15,832 nt of DNA from JBOFCO01 sp051646105 (GTDB taxonomy: Bacteria; Pseudomonadota; Alphaproteobacteria; Rhodobacterales; Rhodobacteraceae), in NCBI GenBank assembly GCA_051646105.1, contig JBOFCO010000018.1, positions 1 to 15,832 on the forward strand. Direction: 5' to 3'. This document shows, in pieces, positions 6,198 to 12,907 of the stretch. The position numbers and the translations under genes are program-made. Numbering within the stretch: the first letter of the stretch is position 1; each line of letters begins with the position of its first letter. The notes under the pieces were generated by a model. It made no database searches. It worked only from the letters and a program-made list of their open reading frames with translations, and was not told where the DNA came from.

Positions 6198-7403
6198 GGC
6201 GTTTCGTGCCCGCTGCACAAGAAATGCGCGGTCGGCGGGATTTGATGACAGCCCTTCCGCACGGGCATAGGCATCCAGCGCGGCACTGATCGTTCCGAAG
6301 CGGGATTCCAGATCCGCGAGAGCAGCGTAAAAGGGCTGATAACCCCCAAGCGCATCCGACAAGCCGCGCAACTGTTTCAGCGCGGCTGCCCCATGGCCGG
6401 CTTCCGCCAGCGCCACCGCACGGTTCAGCCGGATAACCGGCGTCGGTTCCCACATCAGAAGTGCATCATAAAGAAGCACGATCTGGCGCCAGTCCGGCGT
6501 CTTCGAATTACGCTCGGCATGAAGCGCGGCGATCGCAGCCTTGATCTGGAACGGCCCCGCCCTGCGCCGGGACATTGCCATTTCAAGCATCGCCTCGCCC
6601 TCAGCGATCATCGGCGCGTTCCATAGTGCCCGATCCTGTTCGGCCAGCGGAACGGTTGCCCCGGTCGCATCGCAGCGCGCCTGCGCCCTTGCGTGGGTCA
6701 GCAGCAGCAATGCCAGCAGGCCTTCCGCCTCTGCCTCACCGGGGGTAAGGCGGTTCAAAAGCCGCGCCAGAAAGATGGCTTCCTCGCACAGATCGTGCCC
6801 CACCGCGGCACCCGCACCATAGCCCGAGGTGAAGACAAGGAAGATGACGGTCAGCACCGGATCAAGCCGGGCCGCCCGGTCTTCGGCTTCTGGAACGGCA
6901 TAGGGAATCCCCGCAGCGGCAATCTTGGCCTTTGCCCGCGATAGACGCTGCGCCATCGTGGCTTCCTCGTCCAGAAACACCGCCGCGACCTGGGCGGTGG
7001 TCAGCCCGCAAAGGGCGCGCAATGTCAGCGCGACCTGGGTCTTTTGCGCCAGCGCCGGGTGGCAGCAGGTAAAGATCAGCCGCAACCGTTCGTCAGGGAT
7101 CGCATCGATATCGGGAGCGTCCGCCTCCTCTTTTGCCAGGGCGGCCATTTCCGCGGCATGGCGGCCTGCTCGTTTGCTTTTACGGTAACCATCGATGGCC
7201 TTGCGCAATGCCGCGCGCAGCAGCCAGCCAGCCGGGCGATCCGGCACCCCTGTCCTGCCCCAGTGAACAAGGGCAGAGGCAGCGGCCTCGTGAAGGGCAT
7301 CCTCTGCCCGCTGGAAATCACCTGTGCGGGCTATGAGGGCGGCCAGAAGCCGCCCCCGGTCTGCGCGCAGGGTCGTATCCAGCGCTGCGGCTGCGGTGTT
7401 CAC
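6150..7403 (-). CDS. ECF42-type RNA polymerase sigma factor with C-terminal extension
   Basis: This 417-residue ECF sigma factor is about twice the usual ECF length. Sigma2/sigma4 regions occupy about the first 165 residues, with the group motif DERLRLIFTCCHPAL at 104-118. A TPR-like helical extension follows, with the conserved block GPFQIKAAIAALHA (283-296). ECF42 sigma factors are known to lie beside YCII/DGPF proteins, to lack an anti-sigma partner, and to depend on this extension. Both traits fit here. The start is GTG at 7403: GTGA overlaps the stop of the upstream YCII gene, and AGGG lies 8 nt before it. A homology-like end occurs near residue 400. The last 16-17 codons, including KKK from the T tract, overlap the antisense small RNA and its terminator. 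No anti-sigma gene is present. Confidence 0.92.
   Translation of the reverse strand: MNTAAAALDTTLRADRGRLLAALIARTGDFQRAEDALHEAAASALVHWGRTGVPDRPAGWLLRAALRKAIDGYRKSKRAGRHAAEMAALAKEEADAPDIDAIPDERLRLIFTCCHPALAQKTQVALTLRALCGLTTAQVAAVFLDEEATMAQRLSRAKAKIAAAGIPYAVPEAEDRAARLDPVLTVIFLVFTSGYGAGAAVGHDLCEEAIFLARLLNRLTPGEAEAEGLLALLLLTHARAQARCDATGATVPLAEQDRALWNAPMIAEGEAMLEMAMSRRRAGPFQIKAAIAALHAERNSKTPDWRQIVLLYDALLMWEPTPVIRLNRAVALAEAGHGAAALKQLRGLSDALGGYQPFYAALADLESRFGTISAALDAYARAEGLSSNPADRAFLVQRARNAKKKAETKLGQSPTGR
6170..6197 (+). terminator. Intrinsic terminator of the small RNA and the LysR transcript
   Basis: A perfect 7-bp stem GGCCGAG/CTCGGCC with a 6-nt loop is followed directly by eight T (6190-6197). 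It works only on the + strand, since no T tract follows on the other strand. It lies inside the last codons of the minus-strand sigma-factor gene. Confidence 0.9.
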
Positions 7404-7753
7404 AGATTGAACCCTGCGACAGGCCGTATTTCCACCGCGCCATGATGCAGTGTGGGAATCCGCCTGGCATAAGCGGCGGCGGCTTCGAAATCGGGCACAT
7501 CGATCAGGTAATAGCCGCCCAGATGCTCGCGCGTTTCGGCAAAGGGGCCGTCCATCAATTCGACCCTGCCAGCCCTGCCGCGCAGGGTGCGGGCTTTATC
7601 CGCCCCCGTCAGCGCGTCACCGGCAATATGGGCGCCGTCTTTTCGAAGGGCCTGCCCAAGTTCGGCGTAACCTTGCATCAGCGCCGCGAATTCAGGTGTG
7701 CCCGGTTTCGGGCGGTCGTCCGGATTCGAATAGATCAGAAGCATGTATTGCAT
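7400..7753 (-). CDS. YCII/DGPF-domain protein (first paralogue, next to the sigma gene)
   Basis: This 117-residue protein has the family N-terminus MQYMLLIYSNP and the signature DGPF at 68-71 within MDGPFAETREHLGGYYLI. YCII-related proteins are small dimeric ferredoxin-like folds whose biochemical activity is mostly undefined; they are the regular partners of ECF41/42 sigma factors. The ATG at 7753 follows GGGGGG with a 4-nt gap. Its stop overlaps the sigma start by four bases. It is 9 bp downstream of its paralogue, so the three genes read as one coupled operon. A role as sensor, effector or product of the sigma regulon is inference. Confidence 0.88.
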   Translation of the reverse strand: MQYMLLIYSNPDDRPKPGTPEFAALMQGYAELGQALRKDGAHIAGDALTGADKARTLRGRAGRVELMDGPFAETREHLGGYYLIDVPDFEAAAAYARRIPTLHHGAVEIRPVAGFNL

Positions 7754-7762
7754 GTCACCCCC

Positions 7763-8110
7763 CTAATATTCCATGACCGGCCGTATCTCGACCGTGCCGG
7801 TGCGGGCAATCGGGATCGCGGCGGCAAACTTCATCGCGGCATCCAGATCGGCGGCCTCGATAAGGTAGTAGCCCCCCAGATGTTCGCGCGTTTCCGCAAA
7901 GGGGCCATCCATGGTTTCGACCTTGCCGCCCCGGCTGCGCAGGCAGGTGGCGGTTTCGACGCCCTGCAAGCCTTCACCCGACAGCACGGTGGCGACGTGC
8001 TTCATACGCTGATCAAGGGTCATGAACTCCTCCATCCAGGGGCCGAATTCAGGGCTGTCCGGGGTGGGGTCGTCAGCCGGGTTGCCGTACAGCAGAAGCA
8101 TGTATTTCAT
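7763..8110 (-). CDS. YCII/DGPF-domain protein (second paralogue, first gene of the sigma operon)
   Basis: This 115-residue YCII-family protein begins MKYMLLLYGNP and has DGPF at 68-71. It shares the run DGPFAETREHLGGYYLI with the next gene, so the two are tandem paralogues. Three consecutive ATGs occur at 8116, 8113 and 8110. I chose the third because GGAG (8120-8117) then has a 6-nt gap and because the family starts M-x-YMLL. The longer start at 8116 would add two methionines. It is the promoter-proximal gene of the ECF42 operon, with a candidate sigma-specific promoter about 55-80 bp upstream. Confidence 0.87.
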   Translation of the reverse strand: MKYMLLLYGNPADDPTPDSPEFGPWMEEFMTLDQRMKHVATVLSGEGLQGVETATCLRSRGGKVETMDGPFAETREHLGGYYLIEAADLDAAMKFAAAIPIARTGTVEIRPVMEY

Positions 8111-8162
8111 CATCATCTCCGGTTTCGGTCGCGGGCGGAAATGCCGTTGATCCTACAACAAG

Positions 8163-8189
8163 GACGCGCGACCGGCCGCGAATTCGACA
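8163..8189 (-). promoter_or_regulatory. Candidate ECF42 autoregulatory promoter
   Basis: On the minus strand, TGTCGA (8189-8184), 17 bp, then CGTC (8166-8163). From memory, ECF42 promoters carry TGTCGA at -35 and CG(A/T)C at -10, so both parts match at a sensible spacing. The predicted start is near 8156, about 45 nt before the YCII gene. Two GCGGAAAAA repeats flank it upstream. Confidence 0.55.
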
Positions 8190-8194
8190 TCGCG

Positions 8195-8223
8195 GCGGAA
8201 AAATACCCGGTCCTGCGGAAAAA
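8195..8223. repeat. Pair of 9-bp direct repeats 20 bp apart
   Basis: GCGGAAAAA occurs at 8195-8203 and 8215-8223, a period of 20 bp (about two helical turns). Relative to the minus-strand ECF promoter the copies centre near -43 and -63, so they could bind an activator or the alpha subunit C-terminal domain. They could equally belong to the purL leader side. Confidence 0.45.
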
Positions 8224-8322
8224 CTTTGCCACGCGGATCGGACCGGCCCTTTTCGCTCCGCTCCGCTTGCCCTAAGGAGGGCGCGACTTTCCCGCCCCGC
8301 CGCACAAGGACCGGAACGCCCG

Positions 8323-10482
8323 ATGCAGGATCCGAAGATCACCCCCGACCTGATCACCGCCCACGGGCTGAAGCCCGAGGAATATCAGCGCATCCTTCAG
8401 ATCATCGGGCGCACCCCGAGCTTTACCGAACTAGGCATCTTTTCGGCGATGTGGAACGAGCATTGTTCCTACAAGTCATCCAAGAAATGGCTGCGCACCC
8501 TGCACACCACCGGGCCACAGGTGATCTGCGGGCCGGGCGAGAATGCGGGTGTGGTGGACATCGGTGATGGTCAGGCCGTGGTGTTCAAGATGGAAAGCCA
8601 CAACCACCCCAGTTATATCGAGCCGCATCAGGGCGCTGCGACCGGCGTGGGCGGCATCCTGCGCGACGTGTTCACCATGGGCGCGCGGCCCATTGCGGCG
8701 ATGGACAGCCTTTCCTTCGGCGTGCCGGATCACCCCAAGACGGCGCATCTGGTCAAGGGCGTGGTCGAGGGCGTTGGTTCCTATGGCAACTGCTTCGGTG
8801 TGCCGAACGTGGGCGGCGAAGTGCGCTTTCACCGGGCCTATAACGGCAACTGTCTGGTGAATGCCTTTGCGGCAGGCCTCGCAGATGCGGACAAGATTTT
8901 CTATTCGGCGGCGTCGGGCGTGGGAATGCCCGTCGTCTATCTGGGGGCCAAGACCGGGCGCGACGGCGTCGGCGGGGCGACGATGGCATCCGCCGAATTC
9001 GACGACACGATCGAGGAAAAGCGCCCCACAGTGCAGGTCGGCGATCCCTTCACCGAAAAGCGCCTGCTGGAAGCCTGTCTGGAGCTGATGGCATCGGACA
9101 GCGTGATTTCCATTCAGGACATGGGCGCGGCGGGGCTGACCTGCTCGGCTGTGGAAATGGGCGACAAGGGTGGTCTGGGCATCAAGCTGCAACTGGATCA
9201 GGTGCCGCAGCGCGAAGCGAACATGACCGCCTATGAAATGATGCTGTCGGAAAGCCAGGAACGGATGCTGATGGTGCTGAAACCTGAAAGGGAGGCCGTC
9301 GCCCGCGCCATTTTTGAAAAATGGGATCTGGATTTCGCCATCGTCGGCGAAACCATAATCGAGGACCGCTTCCTGATCCTGCACGGGAACGAGGTGAAGG
9401 CCGATCTGCCGCTGTCGAAACTGTCCTCCAGCGCGCCGGAATACGACCGCCCTTGGGTGGAAACGCCGAAAGCCGCGCCCTTGGACAAAATTCCGGCCAT
9501 CGGGGCAATGGAAGCGTTGAAGGCCCTGATCGGCAGTCCGAATCATGCGCACAAGGCGTGGGTGTGGGAACAGTATGACACGCAGGTCATGGCTGACACG
9601 ATCCGCACCCCCGGTCTGGGCGCGGGCGTGGTGCGCGTGCACGGCACGAAAAAGGCGCTGGCCTTTACCAGCGATGTGACGCCGCGCTATGTGAAAGCCA
9701 ACCCGTTCGAGGGTGGCAAACAGGCGGTGGCGGAAGCATGGCGCAATCTGGTGGCCGTGGGCGCGGAGCCCTTGGCCGCGACCGACAACCTGAATTTCGG
9801 CAACCCGGAAAAGCCGGAAATCATGGGCCAGTTCGTTGGCGCGATCAAAGGTATCGGTGAAGCCTGCCGCGCGCTGGATTTCCCCATCGTCTCGGGCAAC
9901 GTGTCGCTATACAACGAAACCGACGGTTCCGGCATCCTGCCGACGCCGACGATCGCCGCCGTGGGCCTGCTGGCGGATGCCGCCGACCTGATCGCGGGTC
10001 TGCCGCAAGATGGCGATATGGCGCTGGTCATTGGTGAAAGCTTCGGGCATCTGGGCCAGTCGGCGCTGCTGGCAGAGGCCTTCGGGATCGAGGCGGGCGA
10101 TGCCCCCCCCGTCGACCTGGCCGCAGAACGCGCCAATGGCGATTTCCTGCGCGCCAACCGCAAGGCGCTGCGCGCCGCCACAGACCTGTCGGACGGCGGG
10201 CTGGCACTGGCAGCTTTCGAGATGGCCGAAGCCGCAGGGATTGGCGTATCGCTGGATACGGCTGACATCGGCCGGCTGTATGGCGAGGATCAGGCCCGCT
10301 ATCTGGTCGCCTGCACAGAAGACGAAGCAAAGGTGCTGGAAGCCGCCGCGCTGACCACGGGGGTAGAGGTGACGCGCGTCGGACATTTCGGCGGCAACCG
10401 CGTGACCTTCGGGGCAGAGTCTGCGCCGCTGGCAGAGCTTTCGGACCTGTATCGCGGCGCGTTTGCGAGAGCGGTGGCCTGA
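8323..10482 (+). CDS. purL: Phosphoribosylformylglycinamidine synthase, PurL subunit
   Basis: This 719-residue small-type PurL catalyses the ATP-dependent amidation of FGAR to FGAM in purine synthesis, normally in complex with PurQ (glutaminase) and PurS. Visible blocks are MWNEHCSYKSS (43-53), ESHNHPS (91-97), the GAATGVGGILRD phosphate region (104-115) and MGARPIAAMDSLSFG. The second, duplicated half contains TSDVTPRYVKANP, GAEPLAATDNLNFG and TDLSDGGLALA. Length is typical for the stand-alone subunit, without the glutaminase domain of enterobacterial PurL. purS and purQ are not in the window. The start is ATG at 8323, with GGAA 6 nt before it. It is followed on the same strand by a small exported protein, bolA and grxD. 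Confidence 0.97.
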   Translation: MQDPKITPDLITAHGLKPEEYQRILQIIGRTPSFTELGIFSAMWNEHCSYKSSKKWLRTLHTTGPQVICGPGENAGVVDIGDGQAVVFKMESHNHPSYIEPHQGAATGVGGILRDVFTMGARPIAAMDSLSFGVPDHPKTAHLVKGVVEGVGSYGNCFGVPNVGGEVRFHRAYNGNCLVNAFAAGLADADKIFYSAASGVGMPVVYLGAKTGRDGVGGATMASAEFDDTIEEKRPTVQVGDPFTEKRLLEACLELMASDSVISIQDMGAAGLTCSAVEMGDKGGLGIKLQLDQVPQREANMTAYEMMLSESQERMLMVLKPEREAVARAIFEKWDLDFAIVGETIIEDRFLILHGNEVKADLPLSKLSSSAPEYDRPWVETPKAAPLDKIPAIGAMEALKALIGSPNHAHKAWVWEQYDTQVMADTIRTPGLGAGVVRVHGTKKALAFTSDVTPRYVKANPFEGGKQAVAEAWRNLVAVGAEPLAATDNLNFGNPEKPEIMGQFVGAIKGIGEACRALDFPIVSGNVSLYNETDGSGILPTPTIAAVGLLADAADLIAGLPQDGDMALVIGESFGHLGQSALLAEAFGIEAGDAPPVDLAAERANGDFLRANRKALRAATDLSDGGLALAAFEMAEAAGIGVSLDTADIGRLYGEDQARYLVACTEDEAKVLEAAALTTGVEVTRVGHFGGNRVTFGAESAPLAELSDLYRGAFARAVA

Positions 10483-10507
10483 CGGCCCGCAGTCACAAAG
10501 CCGTTTG

Positions 10508-10536
10508 TTGACAACGCGCCTGCACTTTCAAATGCT
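10508..10536 (+). promoter_or_regulatory. Candidate promoter between purL and the exported-protein gene
   Basis: A perfect -35 TTGACA (10508-10513) is followed after 17 bp by a weak -10 AATGCT (10531-10536). It would start transcription about 20 nt before the exported-protein gene and could also serve bolA and grxD. No terminator follows purL. Confidence 0.4.
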
Positions 10537-10560
10537 GAACGCCAGTGAAAGGTGTTCTGA

Positions 10561-11031
10561 ATGTTCCGGTTTTCGGTTTTTGCGGTTGGTGTTGCCCTGT
10601 GCATCGGCTGGCTTCCCGCAAGTCCTGCCCGGGCGGAGTGCCTGATTTTCTGCGCCGATGAAACCGAAACGACGGGCCAAAAGGCCAAGGAACTGTTCGA
10701 GGTCGATCTTGGCGGTCCGCTGCCTGACGGGGTGACAGTCCAGCACCATCTTGAAGGTGGCTTTCAGGATCGCTTTGTCCAGTTCAGGTTGAAAGCCACG
10801 CTTGAGGGCGGCAAGGCGCTGCTGGGTCTGCTTGGCACCGATCCCGGCGACCTGCGGCCCGATACCGGTATCCTGTCGGCGCCGCAGGGGCCCGGATGGT
10901 GGACGCCGCAGCATGAACATGACCTGAAGGGCGCCGAAGCAAAGCTCGGCACTTTCGCCTATACTTCGATCGGCGTCGCGTTTGATAACACAGGCTTGCT
11001 CACCATCTACATCTTTGCGTTCGAAACCTGA
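10561..11031 (+). CDS. Small exported protein of unknown function
   Basis: I do not recognise this 156-residue protein as a named family. It has a Sec signal peptide (MFRFSVFAVGVALCIGWLPASPARA) with a likely cut after Ala25. The mature N-terminus has two cysteines spaced C-x3-C (C27, C31), which could form a disulfide. There is no lipobox and no further transmembrane helix. The mature part mixes charged and glycine-rich segments, with WWTPQHEHD in the middle and an aromatic end (LLTIYIFAFET). GAAAGG lies 8 nt before the ATG. It sits between purL and bolA-grxD, so it is probably periplasmic and may be co-transcribed with them. A function cannot be assigned. Confidence 0.75.
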   Translation: MFRFSVFAVGVALCIGWLPASPARAECLIFCADETETTGQKAKELFEVDLGGPLPDGVTVQHHLEGGFQDRFVQFRLKATLEGGKALLGLLGTDPGDLRPDTGILSAPQGPGWWTPQHEHDLKGAEAKLGTFAYTSIGVAFDNTGLLTIYIFAFET

Positions 11032-11093
11032 CACGACCTTGCGGCGGCCCGCCCCCAGCCTTACATTTGCGCCAGAACAGGAAGGGCAAGACC

Positions 11094-11336
11094 ATGCCGA
11101 TGGAAGCGCAGGATATCGAGAACCTGATCCGGGCCTCGTTCCCGCAAGCGAAGATCACCATCACCGATCTGGCTGGCGACGGAAACCACTGGGCGGCAGA
11201 GGTGATCGATGAAAGCTTTCGCGGGATGAACCGCGTGCAGCAACAGCGTGCCGTCTATGCCAGCCTGAAAGGCAAGATGGACGGCCCCAATGGCCAGCTT
11301 CACGCGCTGGCCCTGACCACAAAGGCACCGGAGTAA
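11094..11336 (+). CDS. bolA: BolA family protein
   Basis: This 80-residue BolA-fold protein has the family blocks GDGNHWAAEVIDESFRG (28-44), RVQQQRAVYASL (47-58) and the C-terminal GQLHALAL with His70, the conserved position used in Fe-S ligation with monothiol glutaredoxins. I take the ATG at 11094 because AGGAAGGG (11079-11086) is well placed. A TTG at 11067 would add nine residues and consume that ribosome site. The grxD start is 3 nt after the stop, so the two partners should be co-translated. Established knowledge is that BolA and CGFS glutaredoxins form [2Fe-2S] heterodimers acting in iron sensing and cluster transfer. The C-terminal side lacks a conserved cysteine. Any promoter of its own is weak. 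Confidence 0.93.
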   Translation: MPMEAQDIENLIRASFPQAKITITDLAGDGNHWAAEVIDESFRGMNRVQQQRAVYASLKGKMDGPNGQLHALALTTKAPE

Positions 11337-11339
11337 GAC

Positions 11340-11699
11340 ATGACCGCGACCGATACGATCCGCGATACCGTGACCAGCAATGATGTCGTGCTTTACATGA
11401 AGGGCAGCAAGATGATGCCGCAATGCGGGTTTTCGTCCCGCGTCGCCGGGGTGCTGAACTATATGGGCGTCGACTACAAGGATGTGGATGTGCTGGCCGA
11501 TGCCGAAATCCGGCAGGGCATCAAGGATTTTTCCGACTGGCCGACGATCCCGCAGCTTTACGTGAAGGGCGAATTCGTCGGCGGCTGCGACATCGTGACA
11601 GAGATGACGCTTTCGGGGGAACTTGACCAGCTTTTCAGTTCCAAGGGCATCGCCTTCAACAAGGAAGCTGCCGACAAGATCCGCGAAGCCAACGCCTGA
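11340..11699 (+). CDS. grxD: Monothiol glutaredoxin (Grx4 type, CGFS)
   Basis: This 119-residue monothiol glutaredoxin has CGFS at 29-32 preceded by KGSKMMPQ, then WPTIPQLYV (67-75, cis-Pro loop) and GGCDI (81-85, glutathione binding). It is known to bind a glutathione-ligated [2Fe-2S] cluster and pass it on, often with BolA. Length is normal; the C-terminal tail SKGIAFNKEAADK is slightly extended. The BolA gene ends 3 nt upstream, and GGAG inside its last codons serves as the ribosome site. The gene converges on zapA, whose stop lies only 27 bp away, with no clear terminator hairpin between them. Confidence 0.96.
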   Translation: MTATDTIRDTVTSNDVVLYMKGSKMMPQCGFSSRVAGVLNYMGVDYKDVDVLADAEIRQGIKDFSDWPTIPQLYVKGEFVGGCDIVTEMTLSGELDQLFSSKGIAFNKEAADKIREANA

Positions 11700-11726
11700 C
11701 GGTTTCGCGTCCGGCGGAAACTTCCG

Positions 11727-12122
11727 TCAACTTGCGGCGCGGGCCTCGACTCGCTCCGCAAGTTCTTCGGCCCTTGCGGCGATCATCGCCATGGTTTCCT
11801 CGACCTGCGCCGGAAGGACGGCGGCCTTGGCCTGCCCGGACGAAGGCGGCGGCGTTTTGCGGATATCGGAAAGCTGCTGTTCGGCCGCAGCGGCACGGTC
11901 CTGTGCGATACGCACCTGATCATCCATGCCCGCCGTGCGATCGGCCAGCATCAGGCCTGCCATCAGCAGCATCCGCGCCTCTGGCATCCGGCCGATCTGG
12001 TCGATCAGGGTCTGCGCCTCGGCATCCAGCATCCGTGCTGCGGATTGCAGGAAATGCTCCTCACCCTCGCGGCAGGCCACGGTATAATCACGCCCGCCGA
12101 TCGTTACCGTCATGTCAGGCAT
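11727..12122 (-). CDS. zapA: Cell division protein ZapA
   Basis: ZapA binds and bundles FtsZ filaments at the Z-ring. The 131-residue product begins with the family signature MPDMTVTIGGRDYTVAC, followed by GEEHFLQSAARMLDAEAQTL and RMLLMAGLMLADRTAGM, and then a long helical segment predicted as coiled coil. It is longer than the E. coli protein because of a proline-rich linker (TPPPSS) and an extra helix at the C-terminus. The start ATG at 12122 overlaps the stop of the upstream coiled-coil gene by 8 bp (ATGCCTGA), a strong sign of coupled translation. An alternative ATG at 12113 would cut into the family motif's first residues. Confidence 0.92.
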   Translation of the reverse strand: MPDMTVTIGGRDYTVACREGEEHFLQSAARMLDAEAQTLIDQIGRMPEARMLLMAGLMLADRTAGMDDQVRIAQDRAAAAEQQLSDIRKTPPPSSGQAKAAVLPAQVEETMAMIAARAEELAERVEARAAS

Positions 12123-12687
12123 TGGCGGCTTCTCCGATATAGGGCTTCAGCTCCTGCATGATCTCGTCCAGTTCGGCGATCTCTGTCGCACGGGCACCGC
12201 GCAGCGCTTCAAGTTCCGCCATCATGCTCTTGTTCAGCAGATGCGGTTCGGTATGGCCGTTCAACGCAGCTTCGCGCAGCGCGCGGTTGATCTCGGCCAG
12301 ATTGGCATTGATCCGTTTCTGGCGCTGGACTTCCAGCCCGTGCGCGTCAAGCTGCTGGGTCAGCCGCGCCACCTTGCGTTCAAGTTGGCCGACCATGTTT
12401 TCCTGGCGTTCCTTGATGGCCTTGACGCGTTCGGTCAACTGGGCGTTCGCGCTCCGCTCTGCCTCCAGCGACTCGCGCAGACGGGCAGATTCCGCCGCCT
12501 CGCGTTCTGCCTGACGGTTCGCTTCACGCAGCTGCGCACGGGGGCGCAGCGGCAGTTCGGGTTGTGGCGCAGCGTCGGCGGACCCGGTGGATGACAGGTC
12601 GGCCGGTATCGAATCCAGCCCCCGACCAATGCGGTCGAGCGCCAGCACGATCCGTCTTTCAAGCGCGGCGATATCTGTCATGGACAT
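12115..12687 (-). CDS. Coiled-coil protein coupled to zapA (ZauP-like candidate)
   Basis: This 190-residue protein is mostly alpha-helical. A short N-terminal helix (MTDIAALERRIVLALDRI) is followed by a proline/alanine-rich linker, then a long heptad-rich coiled coil from about residue 50 to 130, then a charged C-terminal helix. In Caulobacter a coiled-coil protein encoded directly upstream of zapA (ZauP) is known to pair with ZapA and focus the Z-ring. Position, overlap and architecture here suggest the same job, but I assign it by context, not by a recognised motif. I chose ATG 12687 because AGGAAA lies about 8 nt before it. ATG 12681 is also possible. The open frame back to 12741 looks non-coding. 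Confidence 0.75.
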   Translation of the reverse strand: MSMTDIAALERRIVLALDRIGRGLDSIPADLSSTGSADAAPQPELPLRPRAQLREANRQAEREAAESARLRESLEAERSANAQLTERVKAIKERQENMVGQLERKVARLTQQLDAHGLEVQRQKRINANLAEINRALREAALNGHTEPHLLNKSMMAELEALRGARATEIAELDEIMQELKPYIGEAANA

Positions 12688-12763
12688 GCCCCATTTCCTG
12701 CCGGTCACACAATAGCCCGCGGCAGACACCACAACCACCACCGATGGTGGCCCGAATCGGCCG

Positions 12764-12792
12764 CATCTACAGATATGGCGATCTTATCGCAA
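12764..12792 (-). promoter_or_regulatory. Candidate promoter of the coiled-coil/zapA operon
   Basis: On the minus strand, -35 TTGCGA (12792-12787), a 17-bp spacer and -10 TAGATG (12769-12764). Spacing is ideal and the hexamers moderate. It would start near 12757, giving a leader of about 70 nt. Confidence 0.35.
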
Positions 12793-12842
12793 AGATGCCA
12801 GCGATTGCGCCCCCTTTGCTGCCAGATACTTATGCCACGCGC

Positions 12843-12870
12843 TTGATCTTGCCCGCTGGGCTGCTATCAC
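12843..12870 (+). promoter_or_regulatory. Candidate promoter of tkt
   Basis: -35 TTGATC (12843-12848), a 16-bp spacer and -10 TATCAC (12865-12870, 4 of 6) predict a start near 12877 and a leader of about 30 nt. It is divergent from the coiled-coil gene promoter. Confidence 0.4.
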
Positions 12871-12907
12871 GCCCCGCATGGCCCGAGACATCAACCCGCA
12901 TTGAAGG

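Noticed and set aside
8476..9642. Long antisense open frame opposite purL.
   Set aside because: Shadow of a well-conserved gene, with no domain, ribosome site or signal of its own.
12735..12750. CCACC-GAT-GGTGG hairpin before the coiled-coil gene.
   Set aside because: Five-base arms in GC-rich DNA are common; there is no T tract and no clear operator spacing.
11700..12907. 6S RNA gene, often found near zapA.
   Set aside because: zapA is followed after 27 bp by the convergent grxD, and the tkt-side spacer shows no long 6S-like hairpin.
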